From positions 1-64,000 of the forward strand of contig JAUSNO010000027.1 in the NCBI GenBank assembly GCA_030645915.1: a DNA stretch of 64,000 bases, in the 5' to 3' direction. The translations under genes and the position numbers were made by a program. The notes beneath the pieces were generated by a model, which saw only the letters and a program-made list of their open reading frames with translations, had not been told where the DNA came from and ran no database searches. Shown here one piece after another: positions 8,961-19,878 of the stretch. Numbering within the stretch: the stretch's first letter is position 1; every line of letters begins with the position of its first letter. Source of the DNA: Undibacterium sp. (GTDB taxonomy: Bacteria > Pseudomonadota > Gammaproteobacteria > Burkholderiales > Burkholderiaceae_D).

Positions 8961-10348
8961 TGAAAATCACTCTGAAAGAGTTGCAGGCGGCAATCTCTTC
9001 TGCGACGGTGACAGCGGATGCGCAAGTAAACGGTTTAGTTACTGACAGTCGGCATATCAAAAAAGGTGACTTATTTTTGGCGCTGCGCGGCGAGCATTTT
9101 GACGCCCATGATTTTCTAGAAGCTGTCGCACTTTCTGGTGCTGCTGCAGTAGTGGCTGAGCATGTTCCTTCAGGGTTCGGATTGCCAGCATTGCTAGTGC
9201 CGGACAGCAAATTGGCACTGCAGGAAATTGCACGTCACTGGCGTGAGAAATTTTCAATTCCTGTGATTGGCGTAACTGGCAGCAATGGCAAAACCACAGT
9301 GAAAGAAATGATCGCGTCTATTCTTGTAGTGCATGCAGGTACAGAGCATTGTTTGTCGACTACCGGTAATTTAAACAATGAAATCGGTGTGCCACTCACG
9401 GTTTTGCGCCTGGATCAAAAACATCATTGCGCAGTAATCGAGTTGGGGATGAATCATCCCGGCGAAATTGCTTTGCTAGCTTCAGTTGCCATGCCGACAG
9501 TTGGGTTGGTCAATAATGCGCAACGTGAACACCAAGAATTTATGCAAAGTGTAGATGCGGTGGCGCAGGAAAATGGATCAGTTTTCCAAGGCTTGCCGAC
9601 GAACGGAACTGCTGTGTTCCCGGCAAATGATACCTATACTGACCTATGGCGAACTTTGGCCGCGGAGTCAGGATGTCATAAGGTGCTGACTTTCGGATTG
9701 TCTAACGATGTAACCGAAAAGGCCGATGTCAGTGCTACATATCAAACGAACGATTTTGGTAGTGATATTCAGATAAGCGTCGGCGAATCAATTTTTCCGG
9801 TTCGTTTATCTGCGGCAGGTGCTCACAATGTACTGAATGCCTTGGCTGCCGTTGCGTGTTGCCATGCCATTGGCGTGCCAAATGAAATCATTACCCGTGG
9901 TTTGGAGGTATTCCAACCAGTGAATGGTCGCTTGCAGCGAAAACTCGGCCTGGCTGGCGCCATCATTATTGACGATACTTATAACGCAAATCCGGATTCA
10001 GTACGGGCCGCAATTGATGTATTGGCTCAGAGTGGGACGGCAGGCATCCTGGTGTTGGGTGATATGGGGGAAGTCGGTTCTGAAGGTATCTCTTTTCATC
10101 ATGAAATTGGTGCTTATGCACGCGAACGGGGCATTGCACAATTGCTGACACTGGGAGATTTGGCACAGCACGCTGCGCTAGCTTTCGGTGATGGCGCAAG
10201 ACACTTTACGCAAATACAGGAAATGCAACAAGTACTTGATACATGTATTTTGCCAAACAGCACAGTATTGATAAAGGGTTCTCGTTTTATGAAAATGGAA
10301 CGTGTCGTCACCCATCTGACTAAACAACAATCTATAGGAAATCATTAA
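8960..10348 (+). CDS. murF: UDP-MurNAc-pentapeptide synthetase MurF
   Basis: Joins D-Ala-D-Ala to UDP-MurNAc-tripeptide, the last cytoplasmic step before lipid linkage. The ATG at 8960 gives 462 residues beginning MKITLKELQ; a TTG one codon earlier is also open but less likely. [14 protein letters not shown] near residues 104-117 is the ATP loop. [22 protein letters not shown] and [10 protein letters not shown] are MurF signatures. It overlaps murE by one base, and mraY begins one base after its stop. Confidence 0.97.
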   Translation: MKITLKELQAAISSATVTADAQVNGLVTDSRHIKKGDLFLALRGEHFDAHDFLEAVALSGAAAVVAEHVPSGFGLPALLVPDSKLALQEIARHWREKFSIPVIGVTGSNGKTTVKEMIASILVVHAGTEHCLSTTGNLNNEIGVPLTVLRLDQKHHCAVIELGMNHPGEIALLASVAMPTVGLVNNAQREHQEFMQSVDAVAQENGSVFQGLPTNGTAVFPANDTYTDLWRTLAAESGCHKVLTFGLSNDVTEKADVSATYQTNDFGSDIQISVGESIFPVRLSAAGAHNVLNALAAVACCHAIGVPNEIITRGLEVFQPVNGRLQRKLGLAGAIIIDDTYNANPDSVRAAIDVLAQSGTAGILVLGDMGEVGSEGISFHHEIGAYARERGIAQLLTLGDLAQHAALAFGDGARHFTQIQEMQQVLDTCILPNSTVLIKGSRFMKMERVVTHLTKQQSIGNH

Positions 10349-10349
10349 T

Positions 10350-11519
10350 ATGTTGCTTTGGTTAGCACAATTTTTCAAACAGGATATTGGCCTGCTGCGC
10401 GTCTTCGGTTTCATTACCTTTCGCGCAGTATTTGCTACCATGACGGCAATCTCTATTGGCCTTTTTGCCGGCCCTGCTGTCATTCGCATGTTGACACGGC
10501 TAAAAGTGGGTCAGGCAGTGCGTACCGATGGCCCTCAAACACATCTGATTAAATCCGGCACTCCAACTATGGGTGGCGTACTGTTATTGATTTCCTTGGG
10601 TATTTCTACGCTACTTTGGGCAGATTTAAGCAATCGGTTTATTTGGGTGGTCTTAATCGTTACCCTGGGTTTCGGCGCAGTCGGTTGGGTTGATGACTAT
10701 CGCAAGGTTGTTTATAAAGATCCTAAAGGAATGGCGTCAGGAGAAAAGTATTTCTGGCAATCCATTATCGGAATTGTTGCATCCATATATTTGGCATTCT
10801 CTGTTTCTGCAACTACTAATACTCAGGTGCTTGAATTGTTTTTCGCTTGGGTGCAATCGGGCTTTAGCATGGATTTGCCAAATAAGACCGACTTGATCGT
10901 ACCGTTTTTCAAAACTTTTAGTTACCCACTCGGCGTGTGGGGTTTCATCGTGCTTACCTATTGCGTGATTGTCGGCACCAGCAATGCTGTAAATTTGACC
11001 GATGGTCTCGATGGTTTGGCGATCATGCCTACCATTATGGTTGGCTCTGCATTGGGCCTGTTCGCTTACCTGACTGGTCATGTCGGTTACTCTAAATATT
11101 TACTTATCCCACATATTCCTGGCGCAGGAGAACTGTTGATTTTTTGCGGTGCGATGGCCGGGGCTGGCTTGGCGTTTTTGTGGTTCAACGCACATCCTGC
11201 ACAAGTCTTTATGGGTGATGTCGGTGCGCTGGCATTAGGTGGTGCGCTCGGTACTGTCGCCGTGATCGTCCGCCAAGAAATCGTTCTTTTTATTATGGGC
11301 GGCATTTTTGTTGCTGAAACACTCTCAGTCATATTGCAGGTGAGTTACTTCAAATTTACCAAGAAAAGATATGGTGTCGGGAAAAGGTTGTTTTTGATGG
11401 CGCCGTTGCATCACCATTTTGAGCAAAAAGGCTGGAAGGAAACGCAAGTCGTTGTGCGCTTCTGGATTATTACCATGTTGCTGGTGCTCGTCGGTTTATC
11501 TTCGTTAAAACTGCGTTAG
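10350..11519 (+). CDS. mraY: Phospho-MurNAc-pentapeptide transferase MraY
   Basis: Polytopic inner-membrane enzyme that transfers phospho-MurNAc-pentapeptide to undecaprenyl phosphate, giving lipid I. It has 389 residues and about ten hydrophobic segments. Catalytic and metal-binding motifs are kept: [16 protein letters not shown] and [31 protein letters not shown] near the N-terminus is also family-typical. It begins one base after the murF stop. Confidence 0.97.
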   Translation: MLLWLAQFFKQDIGLLRVFGFITFRAVFATMTAISIGLFAGPAVIRMLTRLKVGQAVRTDGPQTHLIKSGTPTMGGVLLLISLGISTLLWADLSNRFIWVVLIVTLGFGAVGWVDDYRKVVYKDPKGMASGEKYFWQSIIGIVASIYLAFSVSATTNTQVLELFFAWVQSGFSMDLPNKTDLIVPFFKTFSYPLGVWGFIVLTYCVIVGTSNAVNLTDGLDGLAIMPTIMVGSALGLFAYLTGHVGYSKYLLIPHIPGAGELLIFCGAMAGAGLAFLWFNAHPAQVFMGDVGALALGGALGTVAVIVRQEIVLFIMGGIFVAETLSVILQVSYFKFTKKRYGVGKRLFLMAPLHHHFEQKGWKETQVVVRFWIITMLLVLVGLSSLKLR

Positions 11520-11532
11520 AAAATAAATAGGC

Positions 11533-13053
11533 ATGATGGATTTCTCAGACAAACACGTATTGATACTTGGACTCGGTGAGTCTGGGTTCGCTATGGCGCA
11601 ATGGCTGTTGCGCTGTGGTGCAAAGCTGCGTGTTGCTGATACTAGGGATGCTCCTGATCGGCTGCTTGCGCTCAGAGCGTTATCCTCTGACATTGAATTT
11701 ATAGGTGGTAATTTTCAGCCAAGTTTGCTTGACCTTATTGATGTCATTGCTGTGAGTCCGGGACTATCTCCATTGCGTGAACTTGCTGTCTTGATGCCGG
11801 AAGCGCTGCAGCGCGATATACCGGTCTGGGGCGAGGTGGAATTGTTTTCCCAAGCTTTGGCTGAGTTAAAAGAGCAACAGCAGTATCAACCGAAAGTGAT
11901 CGCAATTACTGGCACCAATGGGAAGACCACTGTCACCAGACTAGTTGGTTTGCTGTGTGAACGTGCCGGATTAACTACTAAGGTCGCCGGTAATATCAGC
12001 CCTTCAATGTTGGATGTATTGCGCGAGGCGATGGATGCAGATGTCCTGCCGCAAGTGTGGGTACTCGAATTGTCTAGCTTTCAGTTGCATACCTGCTTTA
12101 GCCTTCAGGCAGATGTCGCAACGGTACTCAATATTACCCAGGATCATCTGGATTGGCATGGCGATCTGGCGGCGTATTGTGCCGATAAGGCACGTATTTT
12201 TGGATCACACACATTGCAGGTATTGAATCGTGATGATGCATTAGTGATGAGGATGATGAAAATTGTTCAGCAATCACAGCTAGCGAAACAAGCGGTGACT
12301 TTTGGTATAAATGCGCCGCAGTATGATGGTGATTTCGGTTTGGTCAGCGAGCATGGAATGACGTGGCTGACGATGGCTGTTGCCGATGAAGAAGAGCAAA
12401 CTAGTAGCCGTCGAAAAAAGAAAGAAGTTGTTGAGATAGCGACAAGTGTGTCACGACTGATGCCTGCTGATGCGCTGAAAATTCGCGGGCAGCATAATGC
12501 AGCAAATGCACTTGCTGCGTTAGCCTTATGTCGTTCAATTGGTTTGCCGTTAGCGCCTTTATTGCATGCCTTGCGCGAATACACAGGTGAGCCACATCGT
12601 GTCGAGTTGGTCGCAACCATTGCGGCCGTTGACTATATTGATGATAGTAAAGGCACGAATGTAGGCGCGACCGTCGCTGCCTTGAAAGGGCTGGGACAAG
12701 AAGTAGCAGGCGATAGCAAGAGAATAATTTTGATTGCTGGCGGAGAGGGGAAAGGCCAGGATTTTTCTCCATTGGCGGACCCGGTTGAGCGATATACCCG
12801 GGCGGTTTTACTAATCGGCAAGGCTGCTCCAGAAATCCGTCAGGCGATTCAACTTATCGGAGTCGACCTACTAGACTATTTGACTTTGGAAGATGCGGTT
12901 GCAGCGGCATCCGATATGGCAAAAGCGGGCGATGTTGTGCTGTTATCACCCGCTTGCGCCAGTCTTGATATGTTTCGCAATTATGCGCACAGGGCACAGG
13001 TATTTGTCGATGCCGTGCGTGAAATCGCCTTGGCGCAAGGGGCGGTTTGCTGA
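11533..13053 (+). CDS. murD: UDP-MurNAc-L-alanine:D-glutamate ligase MurD
   Basis: Adds D-Glu to UDP-MurNAc-L-Ala. At 506 residues it is longer than the about 440 of E. coli. The extra length includes a charged stretch near residues 280-300 ([17 protein letters not shown]). The N-terminal Rossmann motif ([14 protein letters not shown]), the ATP loop [18 protein letters not shown] and [11 protein letters not shown] are all present. Two adjacent ATGs (11533, 11536) are possible starts. The stop overlaps the ftsW ATG by one base. Confidence 0.96.
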   Translation: MMDFSDKHVLILGLGESGFAMAQWLLRCGAKLRVADTRDAPDRLLALRALSSDIEFIGGNFQPSLLDLIDVIAVSPGLSPLRELAVLMPEALQRDIPVWGEVELFSQALAELKEQQQYQPKVIAITGTNGKTTVTRLVGLLCERAGLTTKVAGNISPSMLDVLREAMDADVLPQVWVLELSSFQLHTCFSLQADVATVLNITQDHLDWHGDLAAYCADKARIFGSHTLQVLNRDDALVMRMMKIVQQSQLAKQAVTFGINAPQYDGDFGLVSEHGMTWLTMAVADEEEQTSSRRKKKEVVEIATSVSRLMPADALKIRGQHNAANALAALALCRSIGLPLAPLLHALREYTGEPHRVELVATIAAVDYIDDSKGTNVGATVAALKGLGQEVAGDSKRIILIAGGEGKGQDFSPLADPVERYTRAVLLIGKAAPEIRQAIQLIGVDLLDYLTLEDAVAAASDMAKAGDVVLLSPACASLDMFRNYAHRAQVFVDAVREIALAQGAVC

Positions 13054-14273
13054 TGAAACAATTACTTCTTTCATTGAATCAATGGCTGCCGTTTTCGACA
13101 GAGCCTGTCGCTACTGCCTATTTGCCTAAACGATCTACGATGATGGAATACGATCAGCCGCTAGTGTGGGTGACCGTATTGCTGATGTTGTTCGGTATGG
13201 TGATGGTGTATTCGGCATCGATTTCTTTGCCTGATTCGCCCAAATATGCCAATTATAAAAATGCACATTTTTTGATCCGCCAAGCGATATTCGTGACTAT
13301 TTCCATCTTGGCGGGTTTGCTCGTTTTTCGTATTCGCATATCAACATGGCAGAAAGCGGCACCTTATTTATTTGTTGCTACCCTGATTTTGTTGGCTGCC
13401 GTACTGATCCCTGGATTAGGCAAAGGTGTGAATGGTGCCAAGCGCTGGTTGTCATTCAAAGTCTTCAACATTCAGCCTTCTGAATTGATGAAGTTGTTCA
13501 TGGTGCTATATGCAGCCGATTACACAGTCCGCAAACAAGAATACATGCACAAGCTAACCAAAGGATTTGTGCCTATGTTGATGGCAGTCGGCGCTGTCGG
13601 ATTGCTATTGCTGTTGGAGCCAGATCTCGGTGCATTCGGTGTGATCGTTTGCATCGCAATGGGTATCCTTTTTTTGGGTGGAATCAATGGTGTTTGGTTT
13701 GGTTGTATTGCAGCCACACTGGTTGGCGTGTTTGGGTTGGTAATTAGTCTTTCGAAATTTAGGCGTGAGAGAATTTTCGCCTATATGGATCCGTGGGTGC
13801 AAGAAAATGCTCTGGGTAAAGCTTATCAACTTTCGCATTCATTGATTGCGTTTGGGCGAGGCGAGTTATTTGGCGTTGGCCTGGGTGCTAGCGTTGAAAA
13901 ATTGCATTACCTGCCTGAAGCGCACACGGATTTTTTACTCGCAGTGATTGGTGAGGAGCTGGGCTTCATAGGCGTCTTGACAGTAATTTTATTGTTTTAC
14001 TGGCTCGTTAAACGAGCGTTTGAGATCGGTCGGCAAGCGATAGTTCTTGATGCCACCTTTGCCGGATTGACCGCCAAAGGAATTGGGATCTGGATAGGGG
14101 TGCAGGCTTTTATCAATATGGGGGTTAACCTTGGCTTACTCCCGACAAAAGGATTGACGTTGCCACTGATGAGTTATGGTGGATCAGGTGTTTTGATCAA
14201 CTGCGTTGGTCTTGCAATTTTGCTTCGTATTGATTATGAAAATCGTGTGTTGATGCGCGGAGGTCGGGTATGA
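13053..14273 (+). CDS. ftsW: Septal peptidoglycan glycosyltransferase FtsW
   Basis: SEDS-family membrane protein that polymerises lipid II at the septum together with FtsI. It has 406 residues from the ATG at 13053 and about ten membrane helices. Conserved SEDS signatures are visible: [51 protein letters not shown] and the C-terminal [17 protein letters not shown]. It overlaps murD by one base and murG by four. Confidence 0.97.
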   Translation: MKQLLLSLNQWLPFSTEPVATAYLPKRSTMMEYDQPLVWVTVLLMLFGMVMVYSASISLPDSPKYANYKNAHFLIRQAIFVTISILAGLLVFRIRISTWQKAAPYLFVATLILLAAVLIPGLGKGVNGAKRWLSFKVFNIQPSELMKLFMVLYAADYTVRKQEYMHKLTKGFVPMLMAVGAVGLLLLLEPDLGAFGVIVCIAMGILFLGGINGVWFGCIAATLVGVFGLVISLSKFRRERIFAYMDPWVQENALGKAYQLSHSLIAFGRGELFGVGLGASVEKLHYLPEAHTDFLLAVIGEELGFIGVLTVILLFYWLVKRAFEIGRQAIVLDATFAGLTAKGIGIWIGVQAFINMGVNLGLLPTKGLTLPLMSYGGSGVLINCVGLAILLRIDYENRVLMRGGRV

Positions 14274-15358
14274 CTCCAGTAATCAATCACGGGAAGAAAT
14301 TGATGATTATGGCAGCAGGAACCGGCGGTCATATTTTCCCGGGTTTGGCTATCGCCGAAACGATGCGTGCACGTGGCTGGAGTGTGACGTGGCTCGGTAC
14401 TGCCAAAGGGATGGAAGGCCAGATTGTTCCAAAACATCATATCGACATGGATAACATTGATTTTTCCGGGCTGCGCGGAAAAGGCCTTCGGCACACTTTA
14501 AGTGGTGCATTTAAGTTGATTCGCAGCTTCTTCAGCTGTTTTAGGATATTGGCAAAGCGTCAGCCCGATGTAATTTTGGGTATGGGCGGCTACGTAACGG
14601 TCCCTGGTGGCTTGATGGCCGTTTTGCGAGGAAAACCATTGGTGCTGATGAATGCAGATGCCGCGTTGTTGTTGTCAAATGAGGTATTGAGACCTTTTGC
14701 AAAAAAACTATTGTTTGGTTTGCCCTCTGCATCCTCATCGAACTCTACAAAAATGCTGGTAACAGGTAATCCGATTCGTCGTGATATTTGCGCACTTCCT
14801 ACGCCGCAAGTTCGCTATGCCGCCCGAACTGGTGTTTTAAAAATTTTGGTTGTCGGAGGTAGCCTGGGAGCGAAGGTGTTGAATGAGAATCTTCCGGATG
14901 CTCTTGCCATGATCCCGGCAAACCTGCGTCCTGTTGTCACGCATCAATCAGGCAAACAACATGCTGACACTTTGCGTCAGCGTTATGTTGCGGTGGGCGT
15001 TGTAGCTGAAGTGCTTGAGTTTATCGACGACATGCCAGGCAGATACGCAGAGGCGGATCTGGTGATTTGCCGCGCTGGTGCTATTACGGTGTCGGAGTTG
15101 AATGCCGCAGGAGTGGCGAGTATCTTGATTCCTTTTGTCGCGTCCAGTACTTCGCATCAAAGAGATAACGCGCAATGGATGGCGCAGCAAAAAGCAGGAA
15201 TTTATTTCCCTCAGTCGGAAATGAATCCGACCTCGCTTGCTGAAAAAATACAGTCGATTACGAGAGCGCAGTGCCAGGAAATGGCACTAAGAGCCTATGA
15301 ACTGGGTCGGCGTGATGCAAGTGAGGCCATTGCAAAAATTTTGGAAGAATTGGCATGA
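14270..15358 (+). CDS. murG: UDP-GlcNAc:lipid I GlcNAc transferase MurG
   Basis: Peripheral inner-membrane GT28 glycosyltransferase that converts lipid I to lipid II. It has 362 residues. The N-terminal [14 protein letters not shown] loop and [15 protein letters not shown] are acceptor-site motifs. [19 protein letters not shown] and the [23 protein letters not shown] region form the UDP-GlcNAc site. It overlaps ftsW and murC by 4 nt each. Confidence 0.97.
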   Translation: MTPVINHGKKLMIMAAGTGGHIFPGLAIAETMRARGWSVTWLGTAKGMEGQIVPKHHIDMDNIDFSGLRGKGLRHTLSGAFKLIRSFFSCFRILAKRQPDVILGMGGYVTVPGGLMAVLRGKPLVLMNADAALLLSNEVLRPFAKKLLFGLPSASSSNSTKMLVTGNPIRRDICALPTPQVRYAARTGVLKILVVGGSLGAKVLNENLPDALAMIPANLRPVVTHQSGKQHADTLRQRYVAVGVVAEVLEFIDDMPGRYAEADLVICRAGAITVSELNAAGVASILIPFVASSTSHQRDNAQWMAQQKAGIYFPQSEMNPTSLAEKIQSITRAQCQEMALRAYELGRRDASEAIAKILEELA

Positions 15359-16746
15359 AACATAAAGTAAAACACCTTCACTTCGTTGGCATTGGCGGCT
15401 CAGGGATGAGTGGTATCGCAGAAGTATTATTGAACCTAGGCTATGTGATTTCTGGCTCCGATCTGAGTAGCAATGCTGCATCACAGCGTTTAGCGAGTTT
15501 GGGCGCAAAAGTGATGCTGGGACATGCCGCTGAAAATATCGCCGGCGCAGATGCGATCGTCACATCGACAGCGGTAAAAGCAGATAACCCAGAAGTAATT
15601 GCCGCGAGAGAAAAACATATCCCTATCGTGCCGAGAGCTTTGATGCTGGCTGAACTGATGCGTTTAAAGAGCGGCATTGCCATCGCTGGAACGCACGGGA
15701 AAACCACTACCACAAGTTTGGTCGCCAGCATATTGGCCGAGGGCGGTTTTGACCCTACATTTGTCATTGGCGGTCGCTTGAATAGTGCTGGTGCAAATGC
15801 CAAATTAGGTAGCGGAGATTTTATCGTTGCTGAAGCCGATGAATCAGATGCCTCATTTTTGAATTTGTTGCCAGTCATTGAAGTTATTACCAATATCGAT
15901 GCAGATCATATGGAAACGTATGGCCACGATTTTTCAAAACTCAAGCAAGCTTTTGTTGAGTTTACGCAGCGCCTTCCATTCTATGGCGTCGTTGTGGTGT
16001 GTCTGGATGATGCGAACATCAGAGAAATCATGCCGCTGATCTCCAAGCGTATCGTGACCTATGGTTTTCATGCTGACGCCGAGGTGCGTGCCATAGATGC
16101 GCAAGCGGTAGGTGGTTATATGCAATTTACTGTAGTGCAGGAAGGTTATGAAGACATGCGTGTGAGCTTAAATCAACCTGGTATGCACAATGTGCAAAAT
16201 GCTTGTGCGGCTATTGCCATCGCACGCGAAGTTGGTGTCGCAGATGCAGCAACTCAAAAAGCATTAAGTGAGTTCAATGGTGTTGGCCGACGCTTTACTC
16301 GTTATGGTGAAATTACCTTAAACCACAAAACCAGCTTTGCTTTGGTCGATGATTATGGCCATCATCCGGTAGAGATGGCAGCGACCATCGCTGCGGCGCG
16401 CGGTGCGTATCCGGGCCGTAGATTGGTATTGGCTTTTCAGCCGCATAGATTCACTCGAACCCGAGATCTATTTGAAGATTTTGTCAAGGTCATGTCGACA
16501 TCAGATGCTGTTGTGCTGGCTGAAGTTTATGCTGCGGGCGAGACACCAATTGTTGCTGCAGACGGGCGCGCACTTGCGCGTGCACTGAGAGTAATGGGTA
16601 AGGTTGAACCGGTATTTGTTGAGGATATCAAAGACATGCCGGACAGTTTGCTGCATGTATTAAAAGATGGCGATGTGTTAATCGTCATGGGAGCTGGTTC
16701 TATCAGTGCGGTACCCGCGAAGCTGGCACAAAGCGCGCAGATATAA
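15355..16746 (+). CDS. murC: UDP-MurNAc:L-alanine ligase MurC
   Basis: First Mur ligase of the pathway, adding L-Ala to UDP-MurNAc. It has 463 residues. [17 protein letters not shown] is the N-terminal Rossmann loop, [13 protein letters not shown] the ATP loop, EADESDASF and [12 protein letters not shown] the catalytic signatures, and DDYGHHPVE and [11 protein letters not shown] mark the C-terminal domain. It overlaps murG by 4 nt; ddlB follows after 11 nt. Confidence 0.97.
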   Translation: MKHKVKHLHFVGIGGSGMSGIAEVLLNLGYVISGSDLSSNAASQRLASLGAKVMLGHAAENIAGADAIVTSTAVKADNPEVIAAREKHIPIVPRALMLAELMRLKSGIAIAGTHGKTTTTSLVASILAEGGFDPTFVIGGRLNSAGANAKLGSGDFIVAEADESDASFLNLLPVIEVITNIDADHMETYGHDFSKLKQAFVEFTQRLPFYGVVVVCLDDANIREIMPLISKRIVTYGFHADAEVRAIDAQAVGGYMQFTVVQEGYEDMRVSLNQPGMHNVQNACAAIAIAREVGVADAATQKALSEFNGVGRRFTRYGEITLNHKTSFALVDDYGHHPVEMAATIAAARGAYPGRRLVLAFQPHRFTRTRDLFEDFVKVMSTSDAVVLAEVYAAGETPIVAADGRALARALRVMGKVEPVFVEDIKDMPDSLLHVLKDGDVLIVMGAGSISAVPAKLAQSAQI

Positions 16747-16757
16747 AGAGATAAATC

Positions 16758-17729
16758 ATGAACGAAACAAAGATAAGGCAATTGGGGAAAGTCGGCGTGT
16801 TATTCGGCGGACGTTCGGCCGAACGTGAAGTTTCCATCATGTCTGGCAGTGGTGTATTGGCGGCGTTAAAGAGCAGAGGTGTGGATGCGCATGCTTTCGA
16901 TCCTGCTGAGCGTAGTTTGGCTGAATTGGCCGCTGAGAAATTTGATCTGGTGTTCATTGCCTTGCACGGTCGCTATGGTGAAGATGGCAGTCTGCAAGGA
17001 GTGCTGGAGCAATTGGGCGTCCCTTATACCGGTAGCGGGGTGATGGCTTCATCCATTGCAATGGATAAAATTTTCACAAAAAAAATCTGGCAGCATCATC
17101 AATTGCCAACACCAAATTATGTCGTTTTGACTCCTGAAACCGAGTTGCGCCTGGTTCCGGATGAGTTGGGTTTGCCGCTGATTGTCAAACCGCCGCATGA
17201 AGGTTCGACCATAGGCATTACCAAAGTCAATGGCTATTCCGATATGCAGGAAGCCTATGCCTTAGCTGCTCAATTTGATGATGAAGTATTGGCCGAAGAA
17301 TTTATTCAAGGTCGTGAGCTCACAGTTGCAGTGTTGGGGGCAGGTGCGCAGGCGTATGCTCTGCCAGTGATCGAGATTGTTGCCCCCGAAGGCAACTACG
17401 ATTATCAAAATAAATATTTTACGGATGATACAAAATATCTTTGCCCGGCACCGATAGACGCTGAGTTAACAGCAAAGATTCAGAAGATGTGCGTCGAAGC
17501 TTATCGCGCCATAAATTGCGAAGGATGGGCGAGAGCAGATGTCTTGCTGCGTGCATCAGACAACCAGCCATTTTTGATTGAGATCAACACCTCACCTGGA
17601 ATGACGAGTCATTCGCTAGTTCCCATGGCGGCGCGTGCTGCGGGAATGAGTTATGAGGATGTATGCATGGAAATTTTGCAGACGGCTCGTCTCAAAATTA
17701 AACCAGACTCAAAAAAGGAAAGTAACTAG
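16758..17729 (+). CDS. ddlB: D-alanine:D-alanine ligase Ddl
   Basis: ATP-grasp enzyme that makes the D-Ala-D-Ala used by MurF. It has 323 residues. [17 protein letters not shown] near residues 14-30 is the substrate-binding start. [13 protein letters not shown], the ATP-grasp lid region [14 protein letters not shown], and the metal-binding end [15 protein letters not shown] are intact. The symbol ddlB is used because the gene lies in the dcw cluster. ftsQ begins 6 nt after its stop. Confidence 0.97.
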   Translation: MNETKIRQLGKVGVLFGGRSAEREVSIMSGSGVLAALKSRGVDAHAFDPAERSLAELAAEKFDLVFIALHGRYGEDGSLQGVLEQLGVPYTGSGVMASSIAMDKIFTKKIWQHHQLPTPNYVVLTPETELRLVPDELGLPLIVKPPHEGSTIGITKVNGYSDMQEAYALAAQFDDEVLAEEFIQGRELTVAVLGAGAQAYALPVIEIVAPEGNYDYQNKYFTDDTKYLCPAPIDAELTAKIQKMCVEAYRAINCEGWARADVLLRASDNQPFLIEINTSPGMTSHSLVPMAARAAGMSYEDVCMEILQTARLKIKPDSKKESN

Positions 17730-17734
17730 TCGAT

Positions 17735-18502
17735 ATGTGGCAAGACATCAAAATGTTGAACGCATCTGCCAACGCCTTGTTCGGTGTAGTGCTGTTGGCA
17801 TTGGTGATGTCTGGCATGTGGTGGGTAATACAGCGGCCTATGTTTACATTAAAAGTAATCCGTGTAGAAGGCGTTGAGAAAAATGTTTTGAGACACGTGA
17901 ACGCGCTGACCATCAGGGATTCAGCATTGCCAAAAATTAGAGGAAATTTTTTCACTACTAATTTGGATGCCGTGCGTTCTGCTTTTGAGTCTGTCTCCTG
18001 GGTACGCAAGGCAAGTGTGCAAAGAGAATGGCCAAATAAACTTATTGTGACTTTGGAAGAGCATCAAGTTTTAGGTACTTGGGGAGAGCAGGGACGTTTG
18101 ATTTCGATTAAAGGGGACGTGTTCACCGCCAATTTGGCAGAGGCAGAAGAAGATTCCGATCTGATTGAGCTTGCTGGCCCTGATGGAAGTGAGAAGGAAG
18201 TGCTCGCACGATATCTGGATTTTAAAGCATGGTTTTCAAAAATTAGCCTTGTACCAGAATTGGTTCATTATTCGAATAGGTACGCTTGGAGCCTGAAGCT
18301 GAACAATGGAATGAAAGTTGAGTTGGGACGAGTGCAGGATGAGTCTACTTTGCAAAAACGTGTGGGCCAGTTGTTGCTGGTATATCCTCAGTTGGTAGCT
18401 AGTTTGCAGGACAGTATTGAGAGTGTAGATATGCGGTATCCAAATGGACTGGCGCTGAAATCCAGTCATGGTGATCTTGGATTGAAGAGCAAACGAAAGT
18501 AA
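17735..18502 (+). CDS. ftsQ: Cell division protein FtsQ
   Basis: Bitopic divisome scaffold that binds FtsL/FtsB in the periplasm. It has 255 residues with a short cytoplasmic tail, one membrane helix (about 14-34), a POTRA domain (about 40-110; FTLKVIRVEGVEKNVLRHVN...WVRKASVQREWPNKLIVTLEEH), and the FtsQ/DivIB domain. The W-P-x-x-L-x-V-x-x-x-E-x type signature is clear. It sits between ddlB and ftsA as in other Gram-negatives. Confidence 0.96.
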   Translation: MWQDIKMLNASANALFGVVLLALVMSGMWWVIQRPMFTLKVIRVEGVEKNVLRHVNALTIRDSALPKIRGNFFTTNLDAVRSAFESVSWVRKASVQREWPNKLIVTLEEHQVLGTWGEQGRLISIKGDVFTANLAEAEEDSDLIELAGPDGSEKEVLARYLDFKAWFSKISLVPELVHYSNRYAWSLKLNNGMKVELGRVQDESTLQKRVGQLLLVYPQLVASLQDSIESVDMRYPNGLALKSSHGDLGLKSKRK

Positions 18503-18512
18503 GTGGAATGAC

Positions 18513-19745
18513 ATGATAAAAGATGCGAAAAATCTGATAGTTGGTCTCGATATTGGTACGTCAAAAGTAGTTGCCGTAGTGGCCGAGGTGATGCCAGATG
18601 GAAGGCATGAAGTCATCGGACTTGGACAACATGAATCCAAGGGGTTGAAAAAAGGAGTCGTGGTCAACATTGAAGCTACGGTTGAGTCGATCCGGCGCGC
18701 GCTTGAAGAAGCCGAATTAATGGCCGATTGTAAAATCAGACATGTGTATACCGGCATCGCCGGCAGTCATATTCGTAGTTTTAATTCCAGTGGTATGGTC
18801 GCCATCAAGGATAAGGAAGTAACTGCAGCGGATGTCTCACGCGTTATTGAAACCGCCAAGGCAGTGAATATTCCTACTGATCAGCAGCTATTACACACTC
18901 TTCCGCAAGAATTTATTGTTGACAGTCAGGATGATGTTCGCGAGCCAATTGGCATGAGTGGAATCCGTCTCGAAGTCAAAGTACATATTGTGACTGGCGC
19001 GGTCTCAGCAGTCCAAAATATAGTGAAGTGCGTACGTCGTTGTGGTCTGGAAGTATCTGATCTCATCTTGCAACCGATGGCGTCCGCCGAAGCGGTTTTG
19101 ACGAAGGATGAAAAGGAACTGGGTGTCGTTTTGATTGACATTGGCGGAGGTACAACAGACGTTGCTGTCTTTAGTGAAGGTGCGATTCGCCATACCGCTG
19201 TTATACCCATTGCTGGCGATCAAATCACGAATGATATTGCGATGGCTTTGCGTACACCAACGTCGGAAGCTGAGGATATTAAGCTCCGATTCGGTGTTGC
19301 CAAGCAGGTGCTGGCCGATCCATCAGATACGATAGAAGTACCTGGACTAGGCGATCGCGGTCCCCGATCATTGTCGAGACAAGCCTTGGCTGCGGTCATC
19401 GAGCCACGTGTGGAAGAATTGTTTGCGTTGGTACATCAGGTTGTACGTGAATCTGGATATGAAGACGTACTGTCCTCGGGCATTGTATTAACTGGCGGTT
19501 CATCCTCGATGCCAGGCATGATAGAGATGGCAGAAGATATTTTTTTGAAGCCAACAAGACTAGGTATGCCTGCATACACAGGACAGTTGGCAGACGTGGT
19601 GCGCAGCCCGCGTTATGCAACAGTTTTAGGGTTGTTGTTGGAAGCGAAGAAGCAGTATTTGCGCGGCCATATCGTGACTAGGCAGGAAGGATCTGCCCAA
19701 GCGGTGTGGCAACGTATGAAAGAGTGGTTTTTAGGGAATTTCTAG
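18513..19745 (+). CDS. ftsA: Cell division protein FtsA
   Basis: Actin-like ATPase that tethers FtsZ to the membrane. It has 410 residues. IVGLDIGTSKVVAVV near residues 9-23 is the phosphate-1 loop, VVLIDIGGGTTDVAVF the phosphate-2 loop and ILTGGSSSMPGM the adenosine motif. The SHS2/1C region follows the first loop. The C-terminal WQRMKEWFLGNF looks like the amphipathic membrane-targeting helix. It is followed by a 130-nt gap with its own promoter signals for ftsZ. Confidence 0.97.
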   Translation: MIKDAKNLIVGLDIGTSKVVAVVAEVMPDGRHEVIGLGQHESKGLKKGVVVNIEATVESIRRALEEAELMADCKIRHVYTGIAGSHIRSFNSSGMVAIKDKEVTAADVSRVIETAKAVNIPTDQQLLHTLPQEFIVDSQDDVREPIGMSGIRLEVKVHIVTGAVSAVQNIVKCVRRCGLEVSDLILQPMASAEAVLTKDEKELGVVLIDIGGGTTDVAVFSEGAIRHTAVIPIAGDQITNDIAMALRTPTSEAEDIKLRFGVAKQVLADPSDTIEVPGLGDRGPRSLSRQALAAVIEPRVEELFALVHQVVRESGYEDVLSSGIVLTGGSSSMPGMIEMAEDIFLKPTRLGMPAYTGQLADVVRSPRYATVLGLLLEAKKQYLRGHIVTRQEGSAQAVWQRMKEWFLGNF

Positions 19746-19748
19746 ATC

Positions 19749-19776
19749 AAATTTATGCATATTTTTTCATAAATTT
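19749..19776. repeat. 9-bp perfect inverted repeat after ftsA
   Basis: AAATTTATG (19749-19757) and CATAAATTT (19768-19776) are perfect inverted repeats with a 10-nt loop, 3 nt after the ftsA stop. The right arm covers where a -35 would lie for the TATAAT at 19790. It could be an operator; it has no GC and no T-run, so it is a poor terminator. Confidence 0.45.
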
Positions 19777-19789
19777 GTGGTAATTATTT

Positions 19790-19795
19790 TATAAT
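19790..19795 (+). promoter_or_regulatory. Candidate ftsZ promoter (-10 TATAAT)
   Basis: A perfect TATAAT. No good -35 is seen at 16-18 bp (TCATAA at 17 bp). The predicted start is about 19802, giving a leader of about 77 nt that begins almost exactly at the base of the hairpin at 19807-19859. This would let ftsZ be expressed separately from the upstream operon. Confidence 0.5.
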
Positions 19796-19806
19796 GTTTA
19801 GATCTA

Positions 19807-19859
19807 CAGTTTTTAGTCGCTAGTCGTCACATAGGGTGATGCTTAGCGACTAAAAACTG
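19807..19859 (+). promoter_or_regulatory. 53-nt hairpin in the ftsZ leader
   Basis: CAGTTTTTAGTCGCTA (19807-19822) pairs perfectly with 19844-19859. Above one wobble and one mismatch, a further 6-bp stem (19825-19830 with 19836-19841) closes a 5-nt loop. The structure ends 7 nt before the GGAGG SD of ftsZ (19867-19871). No T-run follows on either strand, so it is not an intrinsic terminator. A role in mRNA stability, processing or translation of ftsZ is inferred. Confidence 0.7.
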
Positions 19860-19878
19860 CCTACTTGGAGGATGCATG

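Noticed and set aside
19807-19859. ftsZ leader hairpin as an intrinsic terminator
   Set aside because: No T-run follows the stem on either strand, and the SD and start codon follow at once.
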